From: Luteimonas sp. RC10 | GTDB taxonomy: Bacteria > Pseudomonadota > Gammaproteobacteria > Xanthomonadales > Xanthomonadaceae | Length of the DNA stretch: 64,000 bases | Assembly (NCBI RefSeq): GCF_014192745.1 | Contig: NZ_JACHYJ010000010.1 | Location: 41,250-105,249 of the forward strand | Direction of reading: 5' to 3' | In this document: piece after piece, positions 35,298-44,033 of the stretch | How the letters are laid out: each line of letters begins with the position of its first letter | Numbering within the stretch: the first letter of the stretch is position 1 | Notes under the pieces: model-generated | Database searches by the model: none | Told to the model about the DNA's origin: nothing | The model's input: only the letters and a program-made list of their open reading frames with translations | Program-made: the position numbers and the translations under genes

Positions 35298-36029
35298 ATG
35301 ACCCAAGGCATCCGACTGGTCGGCTTCGATGCCGACGACACGCTCTGGCGCAGCCAGGACTACTTCGACGACGCGCAGCTGGAGTTCGAGCGAATCGTCG
35401 GGCGCTATGTGGACCTGGCCGATGGTCGTGTCGCCGAAGCGCTGTACGCGGTCGAGACCGCCAACATCGCAGTGTTCGGCTACGGCGTGAAGGGCATGGC
35501 GCTGTCGATGATCGAATCGGCGACCCAGATCACTGGCGGGCGGATCGCCGCAGCCGATCTGCATCGCATCGTCGAGATGGCCAAGGCGATGTTGCGACAC
35601 CCGGTCGAGCTGCTGCCCGGCATCCGCGACGCGGTCGCGGCGGTCGCCGAACGCTTCGATGTGGTGCTGATCACCAAGGGCGATCTGTTCCACCAGGAAG
35701 CCAAGGTGCGCGACTCGGGGCTGTCGGACCTGTTCGGCCGCATCGAGATCGTCAGCGAGAAGGATGCGGCGACTTATGCACGCGTGCTGGGCGAGTTCGA
35801 CGTCGACGCGCAGGCCTTCCTGATGGTGGGCAACTCGCTGCGCTCGGACATCGCGCCGGTCCTGGCCCTCGGCGGCTGGGGTGTGTACATGCCCTACCGG
35901 ACGACCTGGGTGCACGAGACGCAGGCCGACATCGTCGAAGGCAGCGAGCGCATGCGCGAAGTCGCCACGCCGGACCGCCTGCCCGAGGCGGTGGTTGAAC
36001 TGGCGGCGCAGGCGATCGCGCTGGGTTGA
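35298..36029 (+). CDS. HAD-family hydrolase
   Basis: 243 residues. Motif I is F-D-A-D-D-T-L (Asp11 nucleophile, Asp13), motif II L-I-T-K-G-D, motif III the Lys in Q-E-A-K-V-R, and motif IV V-G-N-S-L-R-S-D with the final Asp. A helical C1 cap lies between motifs I and II (R-S-Q-D-Y-F-D-D-A-Q...). It therefore looks like an active phosphatase on a small molecule, substrate unknown. It differs from the HAD protein at 17816. Single gene with its own promoter region. Confidence 0.9.
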   Translation: MTQGIRLVGFDADDTLWRSQDYFDDAQLEFERIVGRYVDLADGRVAEALYAVETANIAVFGYGVKGMALSMIESATQITGGRIAAADLHRIVEMAKAMLRHPVELLPGIRDAVAAVAERFDVVLITKGDLFHQEAKVRDSGLSDLFGRIEIVSEKDAATYARVLGEFDVDAQAFLMVGNSLRSDIAPVLALGGWGVYMPYRTTWVHETQADIVEGSERMREVATPDRLPEAVVELAAQAIALG

Positions 36030-36198
36030 GCGCCAGAAACGCGTTGAGCGCGCGTAACCGTTTCCAATTTGAATGCGCTGTTTACGCGGCGTGGCTGCAT
36101 CGGTGCGACGCGGGAAATATTGCACGACGATTCATTTCGGGCACGGCATGTTGGGGGCACAGGCCGCCGCGGTGGTGGCCGCGTCGCAGGAGAGTCCG

Positions 36199-36609
36199 AT
36201 GACATCCAACACTCTGACCCGCTGGATGTGGCCGGCCGCGTTGGCCACCGGCCTGGCCACGACCTTCGCAGTACCGACGCCGGCCCGGGCCAGCGACGAC
36301 CTCGTGCAGGTGATCGTGGACATTGCCGACGTCGTGATGCGTGGTGACACCGCCTACGACCGGCGCGGCGGCTATGGCTACGACGATCGCCTGCGCGTGT
36401 CCTACGATCGCCACGGCCGGCCGGTGTACTACCGCACTGCGCCGCGCAGCCATGGTCGCCCTCATCATGGTCCGCCGCGCTATGCCGCCGAGCGCCATCG
36501 CCACCACGAGCGTGCGCGCGGCAGGACCGAATGCGACCGCCGCGGCCGCTGCACGACGCACTACTACGATCCGCGCGAGGACCGGGGGCGTCGAGGCGGG
36601 TGGCGCTGA
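36199..36609 (+). CDS. Secreted His/Arg/Tyr-rich protein
   Basis: 136 residues; AGGAGA precedes the ATG. Signal peptide with a Trp-rich start (L-T-R-W-M-W-P-A-A-L) cleaved near A-R-A (~31). The mature chain is rich in Arg, His, Tyr and Gly (G-R-P-H-H-G-P-P-R-Y; E-R-H-R-H-H-E-R-A-R-G), with two Cys (T-E-C-D-R-R-G-R-C). Similar proteins in relatives are small cationic periplasmic proteins with no known function; His clusters could bind metal. Confidence 0.78.
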   Translation: MTSNTLTRWMWPAALATGLATTFAVPTPARASDDLVQVIVDIADVVMRGDTAYDRRGGYGYDDRLRVSYDRHGRPVYYRTAPRSHGRPHHGPPRYAAERHRHHERARGRTECDRRGRCTTHYYDPREDRGRRGGWR

Positions 36610-36736
36610 GGACGCGATCGGGCGTCCACCCAGCCGAATGTCAGTCCAGCGAATCGCCGCCTTCGGGCGGCGATTCGCGTTTCGGGATCGCCGCAGGGGC
36701 GTGCGCGACGATGCGGCGGCGTCGCCGAGACTGCGA

Positions 36737-36928
36737 TCAGTCGGCGCGGTGCCGGGTGTCGTCGTTGCGCGGCACGTTGCGCAGGCTGTTCTCGGCGTCC
36801 TGGCCGACGCGCGTGGCGACGTGGTCGAGCGCGATCCAGTAGGCCCCCAGTCCCAATGCGATGACGCCGGCCGCGATGCCCCAGCGCAGCATGCGCGGCG
36901 CGCGCGTGGTGGTTCGATGCGGCTCCAT
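36737..36928 (-). CDS. Small single-helix membrane protein
   Basis: 63 residues: a basic N-terminus (M-E-P-H-R-T-T-T-R-A-P-R), one helix (L-R-W-G-I-A-A-G-V-I-A-L-G-L-G-A-Y-W-I-A-L) and a soluble Asp/Arg-rich tail. AGGA lies ~14 bp before the start, a little far. Lies between two rightward genes on the opposite strand. No family recognised. Confidence 0.55.
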   Translation of the reverse strand: MEPHRTTTRAPRMLRWGIAAGVIALGLGAYWIALDHVATRVGQDAENSLRNVPRNDDTRHRAD

Positions 36929-37038
36929 CTTCCGGGTGTCCTCGCTTGCGGGGTTGGGCTATCGTCGGCCTCTGCGCGTCGCGGCGGCGTCGAAGCCGCG
37001 ATGGGATCCGACCTGGTTCTGCCCCGAGTAATTGCCCG

Positions 37039-37569
37039 ATGCGTCCGCTATCCGCTGCCGTATGCCTGTCGTGTCTGCTGTTGGCTGCCGTCGTGTCTCC
37101 GGCATCGGCCCAGGACGGCGCCGTGCCTACCGACGCTGCTGCGGCCGGCGAAGACACCGTGCCCGATCCCGGGACCGGCGATGCCTGGCTCGACACCTGG
37201 CTTGAGGATGTCGATCTGTATGCGGCGCGCTACCGGGACGCGTTCGTCGATGAGGTCGCGCGTTACCAGGTCGCGCCGCGGGCGCTGGTCGAACAACTGC
37301 TCGACGAGGCGGGCATGCGTGCCGGCGATGTCTATTTCGCCTGTGCCGTGGGCCGGGCGTTGGGTCGGCCCTGTCGCGAGATCGCCGCACACTGGCGACG
37401 CGATCGCAGCGGCGGCTGGGTCGGCGTGCTCGAGCGCCTGGGCGTGGCGCAGGGCGGCGAGCCGATCGTGCGGGTCAAGCGTGGCCTGGTGGCGAGCTAT
37501 GACCGCTGGGCGCGGCCGATCCAGCTCGATGCGTCCCTGCGACGGGCGTTTCCCGACCGCGAGCCCTGA
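37039..37569 (+). CDS. Secreted hypothetical protein
   Basis: 176 residues from ATG at 37039; the frame extends 31 codons upstream without a ribosome site. Signal peptide with two Cys (L-S-A-A-V-C-L-S-C-L-L-L-A-A) cleaved near A-S-A-Q (~25). The mature protein is acidic at first (D-T-V-P-D-P-G-T-G-D), then helical (R-Y-R-D-A-F-V-D-E-V-A-R-Y; A-L-V-E-Q-L-L-D-E-A-G-M) with Cys in F-A-C-A-V-G and R-P-C-R-E-I. No domain recognised. Convergent with accC across a strong hairpin. Confidence 0.78.
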   Translation: MRPLSAAVCLSCLLLAAVVSPASAQDGAVPTDAAAAGEDTVPDPGTGDAWLDTWLEDVDLYAARYRDAFVDEVARYQVAPRALVEQLLDEAGMRAGDVYFACAVGRALGRPCREIAAHWRRDRSGGWVGVLERLGVAQGGEPIVRVKRGLVASYDRWARPIQLDASLRRAFPDREP

Positions 37570-37572
37570 TGA

Positions 37573-37603
37573 CCGCCGGCGCGCAATCTGCGCGCGCCGG
37601 CGG
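37573..37603. repeat. Perfect hairpin at convergent gene junction
   Basis: 12-bp perfect stem (ccgccggcgcgc / gcgcgccggcgg, loop aatctgc) immediately after the stop of the gene ending at 37569 and just before the accC stop. No T-tract. Comparable in design to the hairpin at 32804. Confidence 0.6.
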
Positions 37604-37608
37604 CGACT

Positions 37609-38976
37609 TCAGCCGATCGCCAGCGTCTTGTTCTTGCGCTCGGCCAGGCGCTTTTCCAGGTAATGGATGTTCTGACCACCCGCGTGGAACCCCTGGTCGC
37701 GCATGATCCGCTGCTGCAGCGGGATGTTGGTCTTGATGCCGTCGACCACCATCTCCGACAGCGCCACCCGCATCCGGCAGATCGCCTGCTCGCGGTCGGC
37801 GCCGTGCACGATCAGCTTGCCGATCATCGAGTCGTAGTTCGGCGGGACCGCATAGCCCTCGTAGACGTGCGTGTCGACCCGCACGCCCGGGCCGCCGGGC
37901 GCGTGGAAATGCAGGATCGTGCCGGGCGAGGGCAGGAAGCTTTCGGGGTCTTCGGCGTTGATGCGACATTCGATCGCGTGGCCGGTCAGCACCACGTCCT
38001 CCTGGCGGATCGACAGCTTGTGGCCCGAGGCGATCATCAGCTGCTCGCGCACCAGATCGATGCCGGTCACCATCTCGGTCACCGGATGCTCGACCTGGAT
38101 GCGGGTGTTCATTTCGATGAAGTAGAAGCGGCCGTTCTCGTACAGGAACTCGAACGTGCCCGCGCCGCGATAGCCGATGCGGATGCAGGCGTCCACGCAG
38201 ACCTTGCCGATCTGTGCGCGCGCCTCGGGCGTGATGCCCGGCGCCGGCGCTTCCTCGACGACCTTCTGGTGCCGGCGCTGCATCGAGCAATCGCGCTCGC
38301 CCAGATGGATCGCGCCGCCCTGGCCGTCGGCCAGCACCTGGATCTCCACGTGGCGCGGGTTCTCCAGGAACTTCTCCATGTAGACCATGTCGTTGCCGAA
38401 CGCGGCCTTGGCTTCCTGCTTGGTCGTGGCGATCGCGTTGACCAGCGCGGCCTCGGTGTGCACCACGCGCATGCCGCGCCCGCCGCCGCCGCCGGCCGCC
38501 TTGACGATGACCGGATAGCCGATTTCGCGGGCGATCTTGACGTTGGTCGCCGGGTCGTCGCCGAGCGGGCCGCCGGAACCGGGCACGCAGGGCACGCCGG
38601 CCTCCTTCATCGCGCGGATCGCCTCGACCTTGTCGCCCATCAAGCGGATGGTCTCGGCCTTCGGGCCGATGAACACGAAGCCCGACTGCTCGACGCGTTC
38701 GGCGAAGTCGGCGTTCTCACTGAGGAAACCGTAGCCAGGGTGGATTGCCTGGGCGTCGGTGACCTCGGCGGCGGCGATGATCGCCGGCATGTCGAGATAG
38801 CTGCGGTTGGACGGTGGCGGGCCGATGCAGACCGACTCATCGGCCATGGCCACATGCTTGAGGTTGCGGTCGACGGTGGAATGCACTGCGACCGTGCGGA
38901 TGCCGAGCGTATGGCACGCGCGCAGGATGCGCAGCGCGATCTCGCCCCGGTTGGCGATGACGACTTTTTCAAGCAT
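37609..38976 (-). CDS. accC: Biotin carboxylase subunit of acetyl-CoA carboxylase
   Basis: 455 residues, the family length. AccC carboxylates the biotin of AccB in the first step of fatty-acid synthesis. N-terminus [11 protein letters not shown] is the family start. The ATP-grasp Gly-rich loop is [10 protein letters not shown], and the catalytic region includes [10 protein letters not shown]. Follows accB by 10 bp, so it is the last gene of aroQ-lprI-accB-accC. Confidence 0.97.
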   Translation of the reverse strand: MLEKVVIANRGEIALRILRACHTLGIRTVAVHSTVDRNLKHVAMADESVCIGPPPSNRSYLDMPAIIAAAEVTDAQAIHPGYGFLSENADFAERVEQSGFVFIGPKAETIRLMGDKVEAIRAMKEAGVPCVPGSGGPLGDDPATNVKIAREIGYPVIVKAAGGGGGRGMRVVHTEAALVNAIATTKQEAKAAFGNDMVYMEKFLENPRHVEIQVLADGQGGAIHLGERDCSMQRRHQKVVEEAPAPGITPEARAQIGKVCVDACIRIGYRGAGTFEFLYENGRFYFIEMNTRIQVEHPVTEMVTGIDLVREQLMIASGHKLSIRQEDVVLTGHAIECRINAEDPESFLPSPGTILHFHAPGGPGVRVDTHVYEGYAVPPNYDSMIGKLIVHGADREQAICRMRVALSEMVVDGIKTNIPLQQRIMRDQGFHAGGQNIHYLEKRLAERKNKTLAIG

Positions 38977-38986
38977 CGGGGCGGCC

Positions 38987-39463
38987 TCAGCCGATCACGA
39001 ACAACGGCTGATCGAACTCGACCGGCTGGCCGCTTTCGCACAGGATCGCGACGACCGTGCCCGAGGTCTCGGCCTCGATCGGATTGAACATCTTCATCGC
39101 CTCGATGATGCCCAGCGTGTCGCCGGCCTTGACCTGCTGGCCGACCGACACGAACGGCGGCTTGTCCGGTGCGGGCGAGGCGTAGAACGTGCCGACCATC
39201 GGCGACTTGGTGACCTGGCCGGGCGGCAGGTCGTCGCCGGCCTTGGGCGTGCCGCCGGTGGCGGCGTCGACCGGGGAGCTCATCGGCATCACCGGCTCGG
39301 GCGCGCGCGCGGCGGGAGCCGGGGCCGGGGCATAGGCCACCGGCGCGGCCGCGACCGAGGTGCGCGACAGGCGGACCGATTCCTCGCCTTCCTTGATCTC
39401 GATTTCGGTCAGGTTGGACTCCTCGAGCAGGTCGATGAGCTTCTTGATCTTTCTCAGGTCCAT
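38987..39463 (-). CDS. accB: Biotin carboxyl carrier protein of acetyl-CoA carboxylase
   Basis: 158 residues. N-terminal helix ([15 protein letters not shown]), an Ala/Pro-rich flexible linker (residues ~37-72), and the biotinyl domain with the thumb residues K-P-P-F-V-S-V-G and biotin site E-A-M-K-M (Lys124). The frame is open upstream to 40009, but start at 39463 gives the conserved N-terminus. 38 bp after the LprI-like gene. Confidence 0.97.
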   Translation of the reverse strand: MDLRKIKKLIDLLEESNLTEIEIKEGEESVRLSRTSVAAAPVAYAPAPAPAARAPEPVMPMSSPVDAATGGTPKAGDDLPPGQVTKSPMVGTFYASPAPDKPPFVSVGQQVKAGDTLGIIEAMKMFNPIEAETSGTVVAILCESGQPVEFDQPLFVIG

Positions 39464-39501
39464 GGCGGGCCTCGTGGTTGTCGGCGGAATGGCGGACAGG
39501 C

Positions 39502-39918
39502 TTACAGCGCGCGTAGCTGCTGCAACTGTCCGATGCGAAGACGGGTGTGGTCGATCAGGCACGTCAGGCGGGCGTCGTTGCGACCGCTGCCGCCGATGGC
39601 GAGGGCGAAGATGGCGTCGCAATCCCGGGCGCGGAAGCGCTGCCAGGCAGCGTGTGCGTCCGCGAGCGCGGCGGCCGCAGCGTCGCAGGCGCCGCCGCAT
39701 CCGTCGGGATCGGCCATCGCGGCGACGGCGGCGGCCTGGGCCCGCTCGAGCTCGGCGTCCAGGCGCGTGTACTCGGCGGACATGCACAGCGCAGCGGTGT
39801 CGGTCGACAGCGGCGCGACGCAATCGGCCTCGGTCAGCGGGTCGGCCGAGGCCGCCAGCGGCCAGGCCGCCGCGATGCCTGCCAGCCACCAGGCGGAGAC
39901 GGGACCGCGGCGCGTCAT
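39502..39918 (-). CDS. LprI-type lysozyme-inhibitor-like secreted protein (DUF1311)
   Basis: 138 residues, signal peptide [16 protein letters not shown] cleaved ~25. Six Cys in the mature part include C-M-S-A-E-Y, G-C-G-G-A-C, R-D-C-D-A and T-C-L-I. Family landmarks are [10 protein letters not shown] and the C-terminal helix T-R-L-R-I-G-Q-L. Members bind lysozyme or act as small periplasmic proteins. Its start overlaps the aroQ stop (ATGA), tying a periplasmic defence protein to the aroQ-acc operon. Function is family inference. Confidence 0.82.
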   Translation of the reverse strand: MTRRGPVSAWWLAGIAAAWPLAASADPLTEADCVAPLSTDTAALCMSAEYTRLDAELERAQAAAVAAMADPDGCGGACDAAAAALADAHAAWQRFRARDCDAIFALAIGGSGRNDARLTCLIDHTRLRIGQLQQLRAL

Positions 39919-40361
39919 GCGACCGGCTCCAGCCTGCGCAGCGCAGCATCGAGCGCGTAGCGGTAGCTGTCGGCACCGAAACCGCAGACCACGCCGATCG
40001 CCAGGTCACTGAAATAACTGGTGTGCCGGAACGGCTCGCGACGGTGGGGATTGGACAGGTGGATCTCGATGAACGGGATCGCGACCGCGGCCAGGGCGTC
40101 GCGCAGCGCGACCGAGGTATGGGTGAAGGCCGCGGGGTTGAGCAGGATCATCGCCGTGCCGTCGGCCCGGGCCGCCTGGACGCGGTCGACGAGCACATGC
40201 TCGGCATTCGACTGCAGGCTCTCGAGCGTGTGGCCGGCCGCGGCCGCGCCCTCGCGCAACATCGTGTCGATGTCGGCGAGCGTCGCATGGCCATAGACCT
40301 CCGGCTCGCGCGTGCCGAGCAGATTGAGGTTGGGACCATGCAGGACGAGGATCGACGCCAT
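39915..40361 (-). CDS. aroQ: Type II 3-dehydroquinate dehydratase
   Basis: 148 residues, cytoplasmic dodecameric enzyme of the shikimate pathway (step 3). Family motifs: [14 protein letters not shown] with the catalytic Tyr/Arg loop, [25 protein letters not shown]. It heads a leftward operon with lprI, accB and accC; aroQ next to accBC is a common gammaproteobacterial arrangement. The upstream 102 bp contain an AT-rich palindrome, aaacggccgttt (40441-40452). Confidence 0.96.
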   Translation of the reverse strand: MASILVLHGPNLNLLGTREPEVYGHATLADIDTMLREGAAAAGHTLESLQSNAEHVLVDRVQAARADGTAMILLNPAAFTHTSVALRDALAAVAIPFIEIHLSNPHRREPFRHTSYFSDLAIGVVCGFGADSYRYALDAALRRLEPVA

Positions 40362-40463
40362 CGGGCACCGGGTACGGGAGGTGCGCGAAGTCTGCGGGAT
40401 GTCTCCATAGCTGTCCAGTTCGCAGACGTTCGGCGATTTTAAACGGCCGTTTGATTTTCCCGC

Positions 40464-41069
40464 TCAGCGCGTCGCCCAGTCCTCGGTCTCTCCGTGCGCG
40501 AACGGGCCGATCCGCTGTTTGCGCACCCGGCCCTGTGCATCGATCAGCACGGTATAGGGCAGCACCCCGCGCGGGTTGCCCAGGCGCACACCGGCATCGG
40601 CCGGGCCGGGCGCGTCGATCGCAATCGGGTAGGTCACCGGGATGCGCGCCAGGAACGCCTGTACGGCGTCGGCGTCGTCGAGCGCGATACCGAGCACTTG
40701 CACGCCATCTGCGCCCTGTTCGCGGGCGAAGCGCTCGAGTTCGGGCATTTCCTCGATGCAGGGGGCGCACCAACTGGCCCAGAGGTTCACCAGCACCGGG
40801 CGCCCGGCATAGGCGTCGGGCAGTGGCAGGCGGCTGCCGTCGAGCAATGCGATCTCGAAGCGGGGGACCGGCTCGCCGCGCCGGGCCATGGTCACGCCGG
40901 TGGGCGGCGGCTCCGCGGCGGCGACCAAGGCATCGTTGTACAGGCGCTGGCCGGCCTCGGTGCCGAGCAGTGGACCCGGGCCGGAGACGAACAGGCTGGC
41001 GAGCACGCCCAGTCCGCCGGCCACGAGGGCGACCGCGACGATCCCAAGGGTGCCACCAAGCCGCTTCAC
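40464..41069 (-). CDS. TlpA/ResA-like membrane-anchored thioredoxin
   Basis: 201 residues from a GTG at 41069 that overlaps the dsbD stop (GTGA), so translation is coupled. An N-terminal helix (I-V-A-V-A-L-V-A-G-G-L-G-V-L-A) anchors it with the thioredoxin domain in the periplasm. Active site W-A-S-W-C-A-P-C, Cys101 and Cys104. The cis-Pro region is N-P-R-G-V-L-P-Y-T. Probably receives electrons from the DsbD transmembrane domain and passes them to other periplasmic proteins; that link is inferred from coupling. Confidence 0.92.
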   Translation of the reverse strand: MKRLGGTLGIVAVALVAGGLGVLASLFVSGPGPLLGTEAGQRLYNDALVAAAEPPPTGVTMARRGEPVPRFEIALLDGSRLPLPDAYAGRPVLVNLWASWCAPCIEEMPELERFAREQGADGVQVLGIALDDADAVQAFLARIPVTYPIAIDAPGPADAGVRLGNPRGVLPYTVLIDAQGRVRKQRIGPFAHGETEDWATR

Positions 41070-43471
41070 TGCGGGGCACCCGCGCGTTCGAGTGCGCCGG
41101 TCACGACCGCCTCGCTCAGCAGCGCCGGCAGCACCTCGCCTTCGCCGCCGCCCCGTGGGTAGACCACATAGAGCGGTACACCGACCGCACCGTGCGCCTC
41201 GAGGAATGCGCCGATCTGCGGATCGACGTTGGTCCAGTCGCCCACCATGTAGGTCGCACCCGCGCGCGCCAGGGCCTCGCGGAACGGCGGCTGCGACAGC
41301 ACGCGGCGCTCGTTGGCCTTGCAGGTCACACACCAGTCGGCGGTCATATTGACGAACACCGGCGTGCCGGCCTCGCGCAGCGTCTGCAGGCGCTGCGCCG
41401 AGTACGCGATCTCATCGTCCGTGTCGGCGGCGATTGCGCGGGGCGTGTCGGCCTGCGCATTGCGGACTGCGTAGGCAGCCGGCAGCAGCGACACCACCAG
41501 CAGCGCCAGCGCCAGTGCGCGCGAGATTCCGCCACCAGTCCAGCGACGGCGTTCGAACCACCACAGCGCGAGTGCGAACAACACCAAGCCGGCGAGCAGC
41601 AACGTCATCGCGTTCACGCCCGCCTGCCGTCCGAACACCCACAGCAGCCAAAGGGCCGTGAGGTACATGGGGAATGCCAGCGCTTGCTTGAACGTCTCCA
41701 TCCACGCGCCGGGCTTGGGCAGGCGGTCGGCGAGCGCCGGCACCAGCCCGATCAGCAGGAACGGCAGTGCCAGGCCCAGACCGAGCATCAGGAACACCGC
41801 CAGCGCCAGCGCGGCGGGCGCAGCGAATGCGTAGGCCAGCGCCCCGCCCATGAACGGCGCGATGCAGGGGCTCGCGACCACGCAGGCCAGGACACCGGTG
41901 AAGAAGTCGCCACTGGGCCCGGTGCGTGCGGCCAGCGCCTGGCCGAGGTTGCCGACCCGGCCGCCGAGCGTGAACACGCCCGACAGGCTCAGCCCGACCG
42001 CGAACATCAGGTACACCAGGGCGGCCACGAACCAGGGCTGCTGCAACTGGAAGCCCCAGCCCAGTGCTTGGCCGGCGGCGCGCAGCGCCAGCACCAGCAG
42101 GCCGACCGCGGCGAACGCGACCAGCACGCCGGCCGTGTACCACAGCGCATGCGCCCGGGCCCGCGCACGGCTGCCGCCGCTCTGGGCCAGGCCCAGCACC
42201 TTCAACGACAGGATCGGCAGTACGCAGGGCATCAGATTCAGCACCAGGCCGCCGAGCAATGCCAGGACGAGCGCCGCCAGCAGGCTGGTGCGCGGCGTGG
42301 TGGGCGGGCGGGTGCGCGCGGCGTTGTCGGCGACCGCATCGCTGCCGGCCGCGACCGCGACGGCGCCATCCGGGGCGGCCTCAGGCGAGCGCGGTGTGGT
42401 GGCATTGGCGTCGGCAGGTGCCGGCGCGGCGTCGGCGGTGCCTGCTGGAGCGGCTTCAGGCGTGGACGTGTCGGGCGCGGTCGCAGCGGTCGTCATCGTG
42501 CCGGCAGGCAACGTCACCTGCACACGACGCGTCATCGGCGGGTAGCAGATGCCATCGGTCTGGCAGCCCTGGAAAGTCGCCACCACCTCGACCTCGGCGG
42601 CATCGGGCCGGCTGCGCAGCACCGGCAGCGGCACGTCGACCTGGTCGAAGTACACGGTCACCGCGCCGAAATGATCGTCGTGATGCGCCTTGCCGGCGGG
42701 CCAGCGCGGCTCGCCGGCGCGGATGCCTGCCGCGCCCTCGACCGTGAAGCGGTTGCGGTCCTGATAGAGGTAATAGCCAGGCGCCGGGGTGAAGCGCATC
42801 AGGAGGGTATTGCCGTCCTGCGCGATCGCCTCGAACGCGAACGCGCGCTCGGCAGGCAACGCATCGCCCGTCCCCGACAGCGCCCGCCCCAACGCCGCAA
42901 AACCGGGGTCAGCGTCGCTTGTTGCCGCAGGCGCCGTCGCGTCAGGGCGCGAGAAAAGCGACGCTGACCCCGGTTTTGCGGGGGGCAGGGCGACCTGGAG
43001 GGTACGGGTCTGCGGGGGGTAGCAGATGCCGGCGTCGGCGCAGCCCTGGTACTTGACCTGCAGTGCGACGCGGCGCGTGTCGGCGCTGGGGTGTCCGTCC
43101 AGCGTCGCGACCAGGCGATCGCGGTAGGTCTCGACTTCGCCGAAGAACTCGTCGACGTGGCGGTGGCCGTCGGGTAGGGTCAGCGTGGTGGCCCCGAAGC
43201 TGCCGTCGGCCACCTGGGCCGCGGTGCGGTGGCGATACAGGTAGTAACCGTCTGCGATTTTCCAGCGGATCTCGATGCGGTCGTGCGCGACCGCTGTGGC
43301 CGAAAGCGCCAGGGCCTCGTCGACCGGCAGCACATCGTCGAAGTCGACGGCGGCGACAGGCGCCACCGCGCCCAACAACGTGGCCGCGAGCAGGCCATAC
43401 CAGGGGCGACAGGCCTGGCGGCGGAGGTGCGCAGCCTGGGTCAGGAACGAGGCGGAGAAGAACGTACGCAT
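41066..43471 (-). CDS. dsbD: DsbD thiol:disulfide interchange protein with two N-terminal nDsbD domains
   Basis: 801 residues, longer than E. coli DsbD (~565). After the signal peptide (~41) come two nDsbD domains: the first with Q-G-C144-A-D-A-G-I-C150-Y-P-P, the second with Q-G-C303-Q-T-D-G-I-C309-Y-P-P. An Ala/Thr/Pro linker leads to the transmembrane domain with N-L-M-P-C416 and A-S-P-C-I-A-P, then the C-terminal thioredoxin domain with W-C-V-T-C. It moves electrons from cytoplasmic thioredoxin to the periplasm. The linker between the nDsbD domains is encoded by a 26-bp inverted repeat. Lies between cutA and the TlpA-like gene. Confidence 0.95.
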   Translation of the reverse strand: MRTFFSASFLTQAAHLRRQACRPWYGLLAATLLGAVAPVAAVDFDDVLPVDEALALSATAVAHDRIEIRWKIADGYYLYRHRTAAQVADGSFGATTLTLPDGHRHVDEFFGEVETYRDRLVATLDGHPSADTRRVALQVKYQGCADAGICYPPQTRTLQVALPPAKPGSASLFSRPDATAPAATSDADPGFAALGRALSGTGDALPAERAFAFEAIAQDGNTLLMRFTPAPGYYLYQDRNRFTVEGAAGIRAGEPRWPAGKAHHDDHFGAVTVYFDQVDVPLPVLRSRPDAAEVEVVATFQGCQTDGICYPPMTRRVQVTLPAGTMTTAATAPDTSTPEAAPAGTADAAPAPADANATTPRSPEAAPDGAVAVAAGSDAVADNAARTRPPTTPRTSLLAALVLALLGGLVLNLMPCVLPILSLKVLGLAQSGGSRARARAHALWYTAGVLVAFAAVGLLVLALRAAGQALGWGFQLQQPWFVAALVYLMFAVGLSLSGVFTLGGRVGNLGQALAARTGPSGDFFTGVLACVVASPCIAPFMGGALAYAFAAPAALALAVFLMLGLGLALPFLLIGLVPALADRLPKPGAWMETFKQALAFPMYLTALWLLWVFGRQAGVNAMTLLLAGLVLFALALWWFERRRWTGGGISRALALALLVVSLLPAAYAVRNAQADTPRAIAADTDDEIAYSAQRLQTLREAGTPVFVNMTADWCVTCKANERRVLSQPPFREALARAGATYMVGDWTNVDPQIGAFLEAHGAVGVPLYVVYPRGGGEGEVLPALLSEAVVTGALERAGAPQ
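42895..42981. repeat. Perfect 26-bp inverted repeat inside dsbD coding sequence
   Basis: Arms at 42895-42920 and 42956-42981 match perfectly (each contains aaaaccggggtcagcgtcgc or its complement), with a 35-bp loop. The element encodes in frame residues ~164-193 of DsbD (P-A-K-P-G-S-A-S-L-F ... S-D-A-D-P-G-F), the linker between the two nDsbD domains. The core tgaccccggttttg also occurs at 63874-63899, so it belongs to a dispersed family. Confidence 0.85.
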
Positions 43472-43516
43472 CGCGGCAGTATCGCAGGCCGCCCCTTGCG
43501 CTGCCCAACCGGGATT

Positions 43517-43855
43517 TCAGTCCGCCTCGCCGGTCTCGATCGGTGCGGTCTCGTCATCGACCCACCGCAGGTAATCGGTGAGCCCGCCGGCGACCGGCAG
43601 CGCGACAAGCGCAGGGGTGTCATAAGGATGCAGCGCCCGCAGCCGTTCGGTCAGCGCTTCCAGCCGGTCGGCCGTCGTCTTGATCACCAGCAGGACCTCG
43701 GCATCGCTCTGGACCTGGCCCTGCCAGCGATAGATCGAGGTCACGCCCGGCACCAGATTCACGCAGGCGGCCAGCCGGGCTTCGACCAGCGCGCGGGCGA
43801 TGTGCTGGGCCGTGGCGTTGTCGGGGCAGGTGTTCAGGCAAGTCAGAACAGGCAT
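43517..43855 (-). CDS. cutA: Divalent-cation tolerance protein CutA
   Basis: 112 residues, the family length; trimeric ferredoxin-like protein. Landmarks: [32 protein letters not shown] and H-P-Y-D-T-P-A-L-V. It lies 45 bp upstream of dsbD on the same strand, the common cutA-dsbD order. Its role in metal tolerance is old and partly disputed. Confidence 0.94.
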   Translation of the reverse strand: MPVLTCLNTCPDNATAQHIARALVEARLAACVNLVPGVTSIYRWQGQVQSDAEVLLVIKTTADRLEALTERLRALHPYDTPALVALPVAGGLTDYLRWVDDETAPIETGEAD

Positions 43856-43967
43856 TTAGCCAAGGTATCGGCTCAGCGCCCAATGTGCACGCGGTGTGCA
43901 CAACTTCGGCGCGACGCTGCGCCGGCCCGTTGGGGATGGTCTATCCCGCCGGTGGGCAGTTCACGCG

Positions 43968-43997
43968 TTCAACGATTAGTGAACTCGCCGGTATACT
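43968..43997 (+). promoter_or_regulatory. Candidate sigma70 promoter of the PagL-like gene
   Basis: TTCAAC (43968-43973), 18-bp spacer, TATACT (43992-43997), about 37 bp before the ATG at 44034. The -10 is close to consensus. Directed to the PagL-like gene, the only rightward gene here. Confidence 0.5.
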
Positions 43998-44033
43998 TAA
44001 CTTTCCTTCCCCTACGCTGTCTTGGCGGTCCCC

